DNA of 64,000 nucleotides, taken from Cycas panzhihuaensis. Lineage: Eukaryota > Cycadophyta. The notes beneath the pieces were generated by a model, which saw only the letters and a list, made by a program, of their open reading frames with translations, searched no databases and had not been told where the DNA came from. Shown in pieces: positions 44,641 to 56,099 of this stretch. A program made the position numbers and the translations under genes. The stretch is from positions 27,225,741 through 27,289,740 of the forward strand of contig CM041465.1 of assembly GCA_023213395.1 (NCBI GenBank), written 5' to 3'. Numbering within the stretch: position 1 is the first letter of the stretch; each line of letters opens with the position of its first letter.

Positions 44641-45400
44641 TTGATCCTTGAGTCATCAAATGCAACATTATAGTAATTCTTGGTATTAGACCCAAGTGAA
44701 AAAAATAATGCCCTATCTACCCATACCTCTCCCTTACTATTAAATAGGAAGTGGAGAAGTTGTTAGAAGTTGGATTCATTTAGAGTGTTGATTATTCTCA
44801 ATGGGTTTTTAACATAGTTCCTATAGAAAAAAAGAATGGTTCAATTTGAATTTACATCAACTTTTATGATATCAATGAGGCATGTCCCAAAGATAATTTT
44901 TCTCTTCATTTTCTTGATTAGATTTGGGACCAAATGGCTAATTTTAAGGTAATGTCTCTTATGGATAGTTTTTTAAGATACAATCAGATCTCCATTTCAC
45001 CTCATGACCATCATAAGACTGCATTTACTACTCCTTAGGGAACCTTTGTCTATAAAGTCATGACTTTTAGGTTGAAGAATATTAGTGTGATATATTAGAG
45101 AGCTATGGTGTATATTTTCCATGACTTAATTGATAATATCATTGCTGTGTATTTGGATAACATGCTTGCCCTTTCTCGTAATAGATGTGATCATCTTAGT
45201 GACCTTAGAATGATCTTCAAAAGATAGAAGAAATATTGTTTATGCCTTAATCCCTCCAAATGTAATTTTGCCATAATGTTAGTAAAGATATTGGGAAACA
45301 CCATTTCTTAAGATGGGATTAGAATTAATCTTGACAAGATGAAGGCAATTAACCAAATGCCTCCCCCTAAGAGCTAAAAGTAAATTAAATCTTTTCTAGG
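44641..45400 (+). pseudogene. Tat-like reverse transcriptase
   Basis: EVEKLLEVGFI, YSQWVFNIVPIEKKNGSI, NEACPKDNFSL (about 44875), MSLMDSFLRYNQISI and FVYKVMTFRLKN appear in order. The active-site motif is YLDN (45150-45161) in place of YLDD or YVDD, a G-to-A change that would kill the enzyme. CLNPSKCNFA and the INLDKMKAINQMPPPK block follow. Stops occur at Gln, Trp and Arg positions. Confidence 0.88.
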
Positions 45401-45965
45401 TAGACTTGGTTTCCTAAGATGTTTCTTCGCTAATCTTGCCTTAGATGCCAATCCTATCACCCATATTTTAAAGAAAGATTTTGAATTATGATGGAATCCT
45501 CAAGTTTAAGAGTCCTTCAATAAGCTAAAACAAGCCTTAGTTTTAACACCTGTTCTTACTCTGCCAAGGTTTGATAAATCCTTTATTTTATATACTTTAT
45601 CTATAAAGGAGTTATTAGCAGGAATGCTAGAATAAGAATATGACTTCAATAAAGAATGAGCTATCTATTTTATTTATATGACCCTATTAACTATTTAACT
45701 TCACTATCCTTTCCTTAAAAAAGAGAGTCTCACTTTGATTTTTGTTACTAAGAAGTTATGCTACTATCTCCTTGAGAATAGAGTCCACCTTATTGTTTAA
45801 TTAGACCCTATAAGATACCTCTTTTCTAAGTCTAATCTCACTGGATGATTAGGTAAGTGGTCATTGATACTTCAAGAGTTTGATTTGTAAGTGGTCAATA
45901 GGAAACCCAAGAAGGGCATGATCATTCATAAGATCATGATTGATACTCCTCTTCTTAATCTTGCT
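45401..45965 (+). pseudogene. Tat-like RNase H linked to RT
   Basis: FLGRLGFLRCFFANLA is the usual connection. ESFNKLKQALVLTPVL and a degraded first-acidic block ILYTLSIKELLAGML follow; the expected Asp is lost. LIFVTKKLCYYLLENRVHLI, then GKWSLILQEFDL near 45855 and the NRKPKKG block close it. Integrase follows after about 200 bases with no other RNase H in between. Confidence 0.8.
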
Positions 45966-46159
45966 AGCTAGCCTATTGATGATTCCCTCTTGGATGAGCA
46001 TATTCTCCATATCCGGGTCATCCTTTATGATGATCCATGGTATGGAGAAATTAGATTATATCTTCATGATTAATCTTTCCATTCTATTACTACTTCAAAG
46101 AGGAGAAGACAAATCTGAGTTGCTATAAGGCAATACCTTTTACTTGATGATATACTTTA

Positions 46160-47293
46160 TAAGCATTCTTTTAATATAATATTGTTAAGGTGCCTCTCTC
46201 TTGATGAAATAATAGTCACCTTAACAAAGTCCTGTGAAGGAATGTGTGGTGGATATTTTGGTGGTCGATCGATGGACCAACACATTTTTTGTATGGGCTA
46301 TTATTAGTCTATATTGTTTAAAGATGCTTACTCTTACATCCAAAAGTTCCAGAAATGTCAATCTCATGTAATGTTAATACATAATCCTGCATAAGAAATG
46401 AAGTCAATAATTTCACCTTGGCCTTTTTCCCAATGGGATCTCATTCTCATTAGATAGAGTTTTCCAGCATCATTTAATGGGCATAAGTTTATCCTAACTA
46501 CAATTAAATATTTTATAAAATGGAGTGACGTTATCTCATTATTTACTGCTACTGGAAAAAATATTGCTATGTTTATATTTCAGCATATTATTTGTTGATT
46601 TAGGGTGCCAAATGTTATCATTACTAATAATGGGACTTCATTCAGTAATCCCTTTGTCACCAAATTATATAGTAAGCTTCATATCACTCATAGGTTATCC
46701 AACCCTTATCATCATTAGGCAAATGGTCAAGCGAAAGCTTTTAATAAGATCTTAGCTAAGATCTTAGCTAAGACAGTTTCTATTTCTCATCAAGATTGGC
46801 ATGCTCAATTATTTCTAATATTATGGGCCTACAGGACCTCTATTAGGAATTCCATAGGCATGACACCATTTTCTCTTATTTATGGTGTCGAGGCCATCCT
46901 CCCATTAGAGGTTGAGATTCCCTCTTCATGTTTCTCATTAAAAGAGTTTACAGATAAAGAATTCCAAAGAGAAGCACGTCTCTTAGAACTTGATAAATTA
47001 GATGAGACTCTTTTACAAACTTTGTAAAATAATATAGCATCCAAAGCTAGCATCCAAGCTACTTATGATAGGTAGCTTAGGCCTAAAAAGTTTAGTGTCA
47101 GTGATAAGGAATTAAAGTTGAAGTATTTATATGATAATCAATGTAAAATTTCTTCTAAGTAGACAATACCCTTTCTAGTAATTGAAGATTTAACAATAGG
47201 GCTTATTAAATTTTGATGTTGGAAGGTTTAGAATTTAAAAGGCCTGTTAATTCTTAATATTTATGAAAGTTTTATGCCTATTAGTATGCATTG
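46160..47293 (+). pseudogene. Tat-like integrase
   Basis: The zinc-finger area reads CEGMCGGYFGGRSMDQHIF, then FQKCQSHV (46225-46360). The core follows: WPFSQWDLILI (first Asp kept, about 46425), VIITNNGTSFSNPF (Asp changed to Asn, about 46617) and ANGQAKAFNKILAKILAKT (Glu changed to Lys, about 46720). Both changes are G-to-A. QLFLILWAYRTSIRNSIG, TPFSLIYGVEAILPLEVEIP and the EARLLELDKLDETL coil complete it. Copia-3 lies 150 bases downstream. Confidence 0.9.
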
Positions 47294-47441
47294 ATCACTT
47301 TTGTAATGAGGATAAACTATGACTCTAAATCTTTTCCTTTGCCTAATGAGCTAAAACTATGGGCAATCTTTTCTTCTTTTTTATCTTTTCTTGCTTTCTA
47401 CTAAGCATTCTTGTGTTCTTATTAGAGATCTTACTTATGAT

Positions 47442-47755
47442 TGTGAAGGAATGATGGATCTAGGGAATAAATCACTCACATACACACAATGGTAATGGAG
47501 AATGAAAAAGAGATGAAAACAAGATATGAGAGCAAAGCTTGGAGGTGAGAATGAATACTGAGTCCCTCCTTGATATTTTACCTTTTATTATTGAGGGTCA
47601 ACATTAGGGTAGTATTTTACCATCTAATGATATGAACCCAAAATTATAACCAAATACATATAAAGCGCATTTCACTAAGAGACTAATGCTAATAATATAC
47701 CCTAAGGTCACTTAATTAATCTATACAAATGGCCTTGATACATTAACTTTTTTCA
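47442..47755 (-). repeat. Copia-3 3' LTR (about 314 bp)
   Basis: It runs TGTGAAGGAATGATGG to CTTTTTTCA in plus orientation and matches 55785-56099. Confidence 0.9.
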
Positions 47756-47768
47756 ATCTCCCCCTTAA
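47756..47768 (-). other. Copia-3 polypurine tract
   Basis: On the minus strand TTAAGGGGGAGAT directly precedes the LTR start TGAAAAAAG. Confidence 0.88.
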
Positions 47769-48242
47769 TGGTGGAAGGCCATTTTGAGAAAATCTATTCT
47801 ATGAGGTCTTCATTCAAGGCTCATTATTATATTGAAATTCTAAATGATAATTTTATAGGAAACCCTCATAGAGAATAAAAACCCATGGACTTTTTAAGAT
47901 CTATATCTCTTTTTATAAATCAAAATTGCTAAGGTGGCTCTTAATATACCCTAATAGCCAAGTAGCTTAAATGTGTAGCTTGATCTACTAAGTCTCCATA
48001 TATTGTTTGGTCATCCCCTATGCCCTTTTAGGTTTTCATAGGTTTCAATTTTCCAAAATTAGTACAATCCTTATCCTTCCATACCCACATAGGGTCTTCA
48101 CAAATAGGATAGAGCAGAGACTTACTCTTATTCTTCTCTACCCATAAGGGATTTTCATGAATAGAATAGAGTATGATGATCATATTGCCATCTTCTTTAA
48201 TCAGTTAAAGATGGAGGCCCTAAGGCTGAGCTACCTTCGAAG

Positions 48243-48790
48243 CTATTCAAACTTCACCTTTTGTAGTGGTTTGGTGAAGATATTAGCCACTTGATCTATT
48301 GTGGGGTAGTATTCTAGTTGAATTATGCTATCATGAACTAGTTCTCTAATCTTGTGGACTTTTGTACTTACGTATTTGATACAATTATGAAATACAAGAT
48401 TTTTTGCCATGTGAATTATTGATTGATTATCCACATGAAGGCCAATAGGACTTGTTTGGGTGATATTCAATGTTTCCAATAATTTTATAATCCATGTAAC
48501 CTCCTTGCTAATCTTGGAAGTAACAATGTATTCAGCTTCAATAATTGAATCAACAACTATCTTTTGCTGTCTAGATCTCCATGATATTGATGCTACTCCA
48601 AGAAATGTTACATGCCTAGACATATATCTTTCTGTATATTTATCTTGCATAAAGTCTAAGTCTATTTATATAGAAAGATTAAATTCATTATTAGGTGTAT
48701 ACTATAAACCAAATTTACTAGTTATATTTAGGTATTTTAACACTTTAACTATAGCCTACCAATGATTCTACTTAGGATTTATCATGAATC
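48243..48790 (-). pseudogene. Copia-3 RNase H
   Basis: The open frame 48650-48243 shows GVASISWRSRQQKIVVDSI, IEAEYIVTSKISKEVTWII, GLHVDNQSIIHMAKN (third Asp), HNCIKYVSTKVHKIRELV and QVANIFTKPLQKVKFE, a nearly complete second half of a copia RNase H. The first half (SDWAGD-type block) is degraded near 48700. The end of pol is native, followed by a non-coding stretch to the polypurine tract. Confidence 0.88.
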
Positions 48791-49720
48791 GTGCAAGAAT
48801 ATTGACATAGTGTACAATATTTGGCCTTGTATTAGTAGTGTAGATGAGACTACCTATAAGTTTCATGTAGAGTATTACATCTACCTCCCTAGTGTCACCA
48901 TCAACTAAGAGTTTGGTATTAGGGTCTATAGGTAAAGTCACTAGTCAAGGATCTTCTAACTAAAACTTAATTAGAAGATTGTTGATGTATTTTTCTTAGG
49001 AGAAGAAAAAATTTCTATTCTTTTATATTACATCAATTCCCAAGGAATATTTCATGAAACCAAGGTCAAACAATTCAAACATTTTGCCAAGGTTCTTTTT
49101 TAGTCGGCTTATTACCTGTTCACTATCATCCATTACTAGCATGTCATCCATAAAGATTATGAGATAAATAACTTTGTCTTTTTAGTGCTTGATGAACAAT
49201 GTTACATTAATATCTTAGTAGTCACAAACCTCATATCCAAGTTACCTCATTCGTTTAGATAACTTAGAAAACCAAGCACGAGGGGCTTGTTTAAGGCCAC
49301 ACAAGGACTTTTTGAGTCTGTAAACCTTATGCTCTTGACCTTTGATCTTGTATCTTTCTAGCTAAGCTATATAAATTTTTTCTTTAGGATCCCCATTAAG
49401 AAACATGATCATAATATCAAGATGGTGGATTTTCTAGCCCTATTAAATAACCAAGGCCACAAGAGTTCTAATTGTAGGCTACTTGGTTATAGGTACAAAG
49501 ACTTTAGTGTAATCGATGTATTTCCTTTGTGTGAATCCTTAACTACCAACCTTACCTTATGTTTTTCAAGGGTACCATCTAGTATGTATTTATTTTTCAA
49601 CACCCATTTATTTTGAACTACCTTTCTGCTAAGTGACAGATTAATAAACTCCCATATACCTTTTTTTATGAGAGATTGGTATTTTTTATTCATTGCATTT
49701 CTCCAAATTGTATGTTTCAC
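48791..49720 (-). pseudogene. Copia-3 reverse transcriptase
   Basis: The frame 49720-49487 holds AMNKKYQSLIKKGIWEFINL, KVVQNKWVLKNKY and EKHKVRLVVKDSHK. Further on the minus strand comes a degraded KARGAWFSKL-like block near 49280. The active-site motif near 49140-49165 reads FMDDMLVMDDSE, i.e. FMDD in place of YVDD. The stretch 47770-48240 after RNase H has no coding. Confidence 0.82.
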
Positions 49721-49899
49721 AGTTTCCTTATATGAGAGGGGCTCTTCATTAAGAGTAAGGTGTAATTATGCTAGCTTAAGCTCAATATATAATGATCCCT
49801 ACATTCTTTCTCTATGTACACTTCAAGTGCCAGTTTTACCCATCTCATCCGGTCATATGTCCTTATTGAGCTGGCAGGCTTCATAAGATCCTTAAGTTG

Positions 49900-50980
49900 G
49901 GAATGAGGTTCTTATTTCCTCAACTTCTTAGTTCTTATATTGTTTATTAAAATGATCATTTTATAAGGAGGACATTGATACAACTGAGGAAGATGGTCCT
50001 TCTACCACTATTTTTCCTTTGTCAATTGAAGTTGGAGATGATGATTCTTCTATAATGGCTTTTCCTTTATAAACTCTGTTATCTTCAAAGGATGGTACTA
50101 GATGTGCACTCATTGGTTTAGAGTCATAACTTATATCCTCTGAAGCTCTATTATTGACTTATAATATTTGGAATAATTTATGTATGCCCCCTTATAAATT
50201 TTACAATCTGAACATCATACTTGATAACATTATTATAGTAGCATGAGGGTGTTTTAGACTCTAGTCTAAGCAAATGATCTTTTGTATCTGAAAAAATGAC
50301 ATCTCTAGTAATGATGATTTTTTATTGTGAAGGTATAAAGACCTTATACCTTTTCATGTCTATAGGGTATCAAACAAAGATGATTTTAAGTTCCCTTGTC
50401 TAGAGTTTATTTCAATCTTTATCTAGAATGTAGGCATAACATGTAGAGCCAAAAAATTTAAAGTAATAAATAATGGGGGCTTGTCCTAACCACTTTTCAT
50501 TAGGTGATTATCCTTCCTTTGATAGGCTAACAACATTGATACAATAAACTATTATCTAGATGGATTCATCCCATAGGTAGGTAGGTATGTTTTTATATAC
50601 TAACATAGCTCAAGCCATGTTAATAATTATCCTATTCATGCACTTGGTAACTCTATTTTACTATGGGGCATCTACTACTATTATTTGATATTTGATGCTA
50701 TTATCTTGAAGGTAGTATTCAAACTCATATGAGGTATATTTGCCACTATTATCAGTTCAAAGACATTTAAGTTGATAACCTGACTCTTTTTCATTATGGG
50801 CTTTGAATTCTTTGAGTATATAGAAGGCTTCATCTTTCTTGTATAGAAAAGTTACCCATACTTTCCTAATGAAATCATCAATGAAAGAGATGTAATATAA
50901 CTTACCCTTAAATGAAGGAATGGGCATTGGTCTATATAGATCATAGTGTATTAATTGTAATGGATGGCTTAATTTTCACT
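49900..50980 (-). pseudogene. Copia-3 integrase
   Basis: From 50980 leftwards the minus strand reads MPIPSFKGKLYYISFIDDFI (first acidic region), TDNSGKYTSYEFEYYLQDN (about 50750), then an NRVTKCMNRIIINMA block in which the catalytic Glu is Lys. FKFFGSTCYAYILDKD lies near 50440 and the YKVFIPSQ-like block near 50350. Many TAG/TAA stops. The stretch 49720-49900 is the spacer to RT. Confidence 0.78.
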
Positions 50981-51620
50981 AACTTTTAGGAAAGGGTTGT
51001 CGATCAGATTTGGCAATGATACAAGCTTCATATTTGAAGGGCTTGGAGGAGAACTTTGGAAGACTTGGAAGAGTGTTACAAAGATCTCTAAGTCTATTGA
51101 TGTGAATATGGCCCATGTGAGCATGCCAAAGATCTTCTAGTGAGAATGTTAAATGGGTCAGGATGGTGTTAAATATAAATTCTTCATCAGCACAAGTGCC
51201 TTGGGCATAATAGGATTTAGAAGATAGAGAGTTATGTAGTTGAAAGAATTTACCAGTAAGATGTCTAGTCAAGACCACTCAATTAGTTAGAGGATGAATA
51301 ATTTGGAGAGTTTGGTCATTTATAGTTACACTTAAATTAAATCCATGAGAGATAATTGTGGAAAAGGAGAGCATATTTTGTTTAAGATTAGGTATGTATA
51401 GGACATTAAGTAATATAAAATCTCTTAAGCCTAGGCGTTTTAGGTAAATGTTACAAATTTCTTTAATAGGCTATTATGATTTGTTATCTATATAAATAAA
51501 TCCTTAAATATTTGAGTTAATTATTTGATATAAATTGTGATTGTATGTCATATATTAAGTTACTCCTCTGTGTCCATGATCTACTATCCATTGATTGAAG
51601 TAACACTATTTACAATTCTA
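50979..51620 (-). pseudogene. Copia-3 protease and GAG-pre-integrase
   Basis: The open frame 51278-50979 is a clear pre-integrase domain: EDLWHAHMGHIHINRLRDL and FKYEACIIAKSDRQPFPKS. Upstream, near 51580-51610, is the protease motif WIVDHGHRGVT, with DHG in place of DSG. The protease body between them is degraded. Confidence 0.8.
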
Positions 51621-52740
51621 ATAGGACTTAGCATTGGTGAAAGGAATTCACAAGTGATATATCTACATCAAGCTTCAAAGTATCTCTATGGTTGGTTAAT
51701 GGTATTTAATACCTAAGATCTCTAAATTCTTTGAAAGTATTCTTATACAAAACCTACACTACTAAATGATTCTTTGTAAGTTTCTTCAACATTGTGAGCT
51801 CTATGTTTTGGTTAGAACTTGGCCAACTTATAAGTGGCAATTCTGTAATCTTTTGTAAAGTGTCCTTTATGGTTACATCGATCACACATAATAGTTTGAT
51901 TGCTAGTCCCTGAAGAGGTACTAGTTTGGCCTGACTATCTTGAGTTTTGTTGAGGTGGACCTTGGCCTTGAGACTGTTAAGGCTATGATTGAGAGTTTAG
52001 TTGAATTTGTGGATGATTTCCTATGTTTCTTCCTCCTTCTTCTTGCTCAGTTATTTCTCTACTATGAGAGGGACCTTGATTTTTTCTGTAGTAAGTTTAT
52101 TCTTCCACCTCAAACACTGCATCTAGAAATGAGTTAGAGGCTACAATGTTAGTATCAAAGGTCTTGTCAAATTCTATAAACTTATTGACACGTGCTTCAA
52201 AGTTGAGTGTCTTTAATGTTCCACTAGATTAGAGACTTCTAAGCAAGTTTTGATAATTAAGGACATGCAGATATAATTAGATCAAGAATACTCAAGTGAT
52301 ATATTGGGTCATAAAATCTTTATCAATTACTTGTTTTATTGGTCAAAGGAGATTTATTATCTCATGATCTCATCCCTTCTACATTTTTATTTGTTTATTT
52401 TTAGAACAAGATAAACAAATTCTAAGCCTAACTTAGTATCAAAGTTCTTCGTGAGAACTTCAGGGATCTTCTAGGCTGTATCATATAGCTATTTATTAAT
52501 TAAGTTATTCAAAGAATTATTAGTAACTAATAGAATTCTTACACAATTTTTTTCATCATCTATCTCCTATTGTAGTTGTTATAGGTATAATGAGTATAGG
52601 TTGTAAGTGGGCTTTCCAAAGGCCTTTATACTTTATAGCATTTTAAACTCAATTATACCATAAATTCTAATTTTCTTTATCTTTCAATATGCAGTTGACA
52701 TTCTGCTTAAATTAAAATGACATGGTGATGATGAAGAAGT
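51621..52740 (-). pseudogene. Copia-3 gag with zinc knuckle
   Basis: A CCHC knuckle is at 51845-51886 as CDRCNHKGHFTKDY. The last Cys has become Tyr, a G-to-A change. Upstream on the minus strand (52740-52300) are degraded capsid pieces such as FGKPTYNLYSLYL and TKNFDTKLGLEFVYLVL. No long frame is left. The start codon cannot be fixed; it is probably near 52715. Confidence 0.6.
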
Positions 52741-54560
52741 AGAAGAGATGATAGAAGTATATGCCACTGACACGTATGGTTAGTATACCTGGTGCAATAG
52801 TGATATAGAAAGGAATACTATGATAAAGAGGCAAGTAATTATTAAGCATTTTTAAATAACTATGAAGAATACATATAAGCAATGATATAAGAATGAGGCC
52901 TAATGTTTTGCCACTAACCTCTAACTTATATCCAAATGTAGGTGAGGTTTTAGTGCCTAAGGCTTCTGGTATATGATTAGGGCCTTCACCTATAATACCT
53001 ACACCTATACTTAGTAATGAAATCTAAGTTATTGTATAGCCCAAGCACTCCTAGTTCTTACCTAGTTCACCAGTGAGTAGTTATATACCTCCTCTGAAGA
53101 GTCAAATGGTATGTGCATATCCCATGGCTATGATGGATATTAGATAGAGTTGATTTTAATATTACATTAAGGTTTTAGTTGTCCTTACTGGTTATCAGGA
53201 TAATCCCTAAAAGGAGCCTGTAGGTATGGCTAACATATCACTCCACTAGTATTCCAGTTAAGACTAAACCTAGTATGAACCTCATACCTCCCTTAGGGCC
53301 CATACTTCAACCAATTGTAGTCTATTTTAACTAAGGTGAGTGTGTGCATAAGTTAAGAACTGGTACTATAAAATGAATGTAATGGGTTTATTTTAGGTAA
53401 TATACAAATATGTTTTCATTTATATTATTGAAATAAATTGCTAATGTGTTGATGCTTGCTTTTATGCTTTTATCTATCAATATGCATGTACATGGATATA
53501 TATGTAAAGATGCTAAGTATAAACACCGGATTTTGCTACGATCCAGGTGTTTTACTATTACAATAAGCATTTTTTTTTTACTTTTACTATTTAAAAAACC
53601 TCTTCTTTTTTGTTAAGAAAAGGGAAAAAGCAAAAAAACTTAAAATTTTACTTTTAAACTTAAATTCTGACCAAGAGAGAAAGTATTAAGAAAAACAAGA
53701 GGAATCTAAACCTTCTGTTAAAAAATTTTATATGGCCAAGAAACTATATGAAATGGTTGAAACATTTCAACTTGAAACTTTGCTCTCTTAGATGATAGAT
53801 CTCACTATGGTGAGTCAAGAAGTCTTTTGGCAAAACTTCTGAAAATGAGTAGAAACAATATAAAACTCACTAAAACTCCTATAAGACTTTCCTTAGCAGA
53901 AATCTAAATTTTAAAAAAATCTCTCTCTCTCATATATTAAATCTGATAAAACTTGTTTTGTTGGATTTCTTGAGGCTAGATCTACTAAAACCCTCAAGAA
54001 ATTTTGACATTCATTGAAAATTTTAAGAAAATTTCTCAAAAAAAAAAAAAAAAGATTAAAGATGACTAAACTTCAGCTTTGTAAGGGCGATAGAGGCAGA
54101 ATTTGGAGATGGTATAGAAGACAAAAATGTTTGTCTTGCTTGGGCATCCTTCCCTATAATTTTTAACCAAAATAGATAACTTTTGATTTTCACCTCTTGT
54201 AAGGCTAAACAACCTTTTTTTGAATGGTTTAGGCTTATTTCTACCACTTGTAAGTAGCTTAAAAATTTCCTTATAACTTTACAATATATAATTTATAACT
54301 AAAAATTAATTTATGATGAAAAATCAATAGAATCTCGCTTAATAAGATTTAAAATTAGCTATAAAGATTGATAAAAAACTAATTTTTTTCTAAGAGCCTA
54401 AAGCCAAGAAACTTTATTCTCGCTAATAACTTTGATCCTCAATGCATCTGCAAATAAAAAGAGGATATTGAAACATGTTGTAAATGAAATACAAGCTTTG
54501 CATGATTAAAAAACTCTTGAAATTTTGAAAATACTACAGTATTAGTTTTTTAATTATTTT
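52741..54560 (-). other. Copia-3 leader, non-coding part
   Basis: I see no coding here. There is a hairpin at 53521-53552 (AAACACCGGAT against ATCCAGGTGTTT) and a poly-A run at about 54037-54052. Tracts of A/T dominate. Confidence 0.45.
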
Positions 54561-54659
54561 AGAGTAGTGGCACCATTAGGGGGACTGAATCCCATCTCGG
54601 CACGGGCGTCCATGATCCATAAGTGACAGGCTGAGTTTAGGGGAACCAAGAATCAGGTA

Positions 54660-55227
54660 CATGCCAAAGATCTATGGAGGTCATATCACTAGACCTACTC
54701 ATCCTGGAAGACTATATGATGGACCCATATAGAGGGGTGCACTGGGAGAGTGACGATGCGACAGGGGAGGAGATGACCCTGACGAGGATGGAGGTGATGA
54801 TGGGGATGATGGGGTAGGTCTATTAGGAGCTGCAGGAGAAAATGTAGGCCTGTCAAGAGCTACAGGAGGAGAGGCAGGCTCATTAGCACTTGCGATGGGA
54901 GATCGACCACAACAAGCATAAGCAGGTAATGGGAGAATAACAAGCTGAGCTCTGGTAGTAGTAGTAGCCATGGTGGTGGCAGTAAAGGTAGCAATAGCCA
55001 TAACATAAGGAGGAGCAGAGGTAGGAGATACCCTAGTAGTCAAAGATATAGAAGAGGTGGTACTGGAGGCAGAGGAGGGAGGACCAGCAATTGAGGAAGC
55101 TCCTATGGAGGAGGTAGTCATAAGAGCGGAGGAGCCAGTCATCCCATGAGGTAAGACACTCCTCTTATTCGACATCTTTTAACCACTAGCTACTTAGATA
55201 TCTTACTTTGATTTGATTTTGATGTTT

Positions 55228-55306
<79 letters not shown>

Positions 55307-55735
55307 TAATGTATGGTATGCATGATTTGGTAGGTGTGACAGAGATGGGGAGGTTATTGGAGGTGGTAGTCTGAAAGTTATTCCCCTAGGTCTATATAGA
55401 GGGATATCCTCCCATCCTAACTAGTGAGGAGCCTTCATTAGTGGGGTTACACACAATGGAATTTACCCCACTAACCAGGGTTAGAGATATGTGGATGGTA
55501 GAGTCCTAGGGATACCAAGTGAGGATGAGGCAGCTATAGGAAGAGCTAGATGGACTCCGCGTGGAGAGGGACTAGATAGATATGGACAAGGATACCCTAC
55601 AAGGCTAGGTCTAAGCCTTGGAGGCCCAAGGAGGAGGAGTAGTAGGCAGAGATATAAAGAGTCACATCAAGATCACTGTGCTGAAAATACACTCTCAATA
55701 CTTTACATTGAAGGTGAAGGAGAGGAAAAATGACT
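54660..55735 (+). pseudogene. Decayed coiled-coil coding sequence, antisense to Copia-3
   Basis: On the plus strand two pieces read as heptad-rich coils whose only stops sit at Gln positions. The first is at about 54805-54945 (ACQELQEERQAH then HLRWEIDHNKHKQVMGE). The second is at about 55517-55635 (EELDGLRVERD, then IDMDKDTLQG and ALEAQ). An acidic stretch in another plus frame (VVLEAEEGGPAIEEAPMEE, about 55045-55105) precedes a donor-like GTAAGA at 55152. The AT microsatellite and a CTAG acceptor-like site near 55509 come before the second coil, so an intron is conceivable. I do not recognise the protein. The 158-codon open frame on the minus strand here is Ser/Thr/Pro-only and is probably its shadow. 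Confidence 0.4.
55230..55301. repeat. (AT)n microsatellite
   Basis: About 70 bases of near-pure AT dinucleotides with one interruption (ATCTAT at about 55266). Confidence 0.95.
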
Positions 55736-55772
55736 CTATGCAAGTGGAATGGAATGAATAGATCCCCTTCTA

Positions 55773-55784
55773 GCTTTAATACCA
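55773..55784 (-). other. Copia-3 primer-binding site, mutated
   Basis: On the minus strand TGGTATTAAAGC, the initiator-Met PBS with two transition changes, directly beside the 5' LTR. Confidence 0.8.
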
Positions 55785-56099
55785 CATGAAGGAATGATAG
55801 ATCTAGCGAATAAATCACTCACATATATACAATGGTAATAGAGAATAAAAAATAGATGAAAATAAGATAAGAGAGCAAAGCTTAGAGGTGAGAATGAATA
55901 ATGACTCCCTCCTTAAGATTTTGCCTTTTATTATTGAGGGTGAACATTAGGGTTAGGATTTTTTTGCTTAATAACATGAACTTGAAATTACAACCAAATG
56001 TATATAAAGCACATTTCACTAAGAGATTAATACTAATAATATACCTTAAGGTCACTTAATTAATCTACACAAATGACCTTAATATATTAACCTCTTCTA
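55785..56099 (-). repeat. Copia-3 5' LTR (about 315 bp)
   Basis: Matches 47442-47755. The inner end CATGAAGG corresponds to TGTGAAGG in the partner; the outer end is CTCTTCTA. Confidence 0.88.

Larger units (their letters stand above)
47442..56099 (-). mobile_element. Copia-3, Ty1-copia element in the Tat-like 3' region
   Basis: LTRs at 47442-47755 and 55785-56099, a polypurine tract beside the left LTR and a mutated initiator-Met PBS beside the right LTR fix the orientation as minus. Gag, protease, integrase, RT and RNase H follow in copia order. It lies between the Tat-like integrase and the second RNase H. The flanks share GATT, so a 5-bp duplication WGATT is possible but the exact ends are uncertain by one or two bases. 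A decayed plus-strand coiled-coil sequence occupies part of its leader. Confidence 0.88.

Noticed and set aside
47437-47441. ATGAT as the Copia-3 target-site duplication
   Set aside because: The right flank reads GATTG. Only GATT is shared after shifting the ends, so I left the duplication unassigned.
54699-55175. 158-codon open frame on the minus strand, Ser/Thr/Pro/Ala only
   Set aside because: Its composition is what the reverse strand of Glu/Gln/Gly codons gives, and the plus strand here reads as coiled coil with stops at Gln positions. I treat it as a shadow.
55475-55510. Firm splice acceptor for an exon at 55509
   Set aside because: Only a CTAG before the coil supports it; with no transcript the intron is a suggestion, not a feature.
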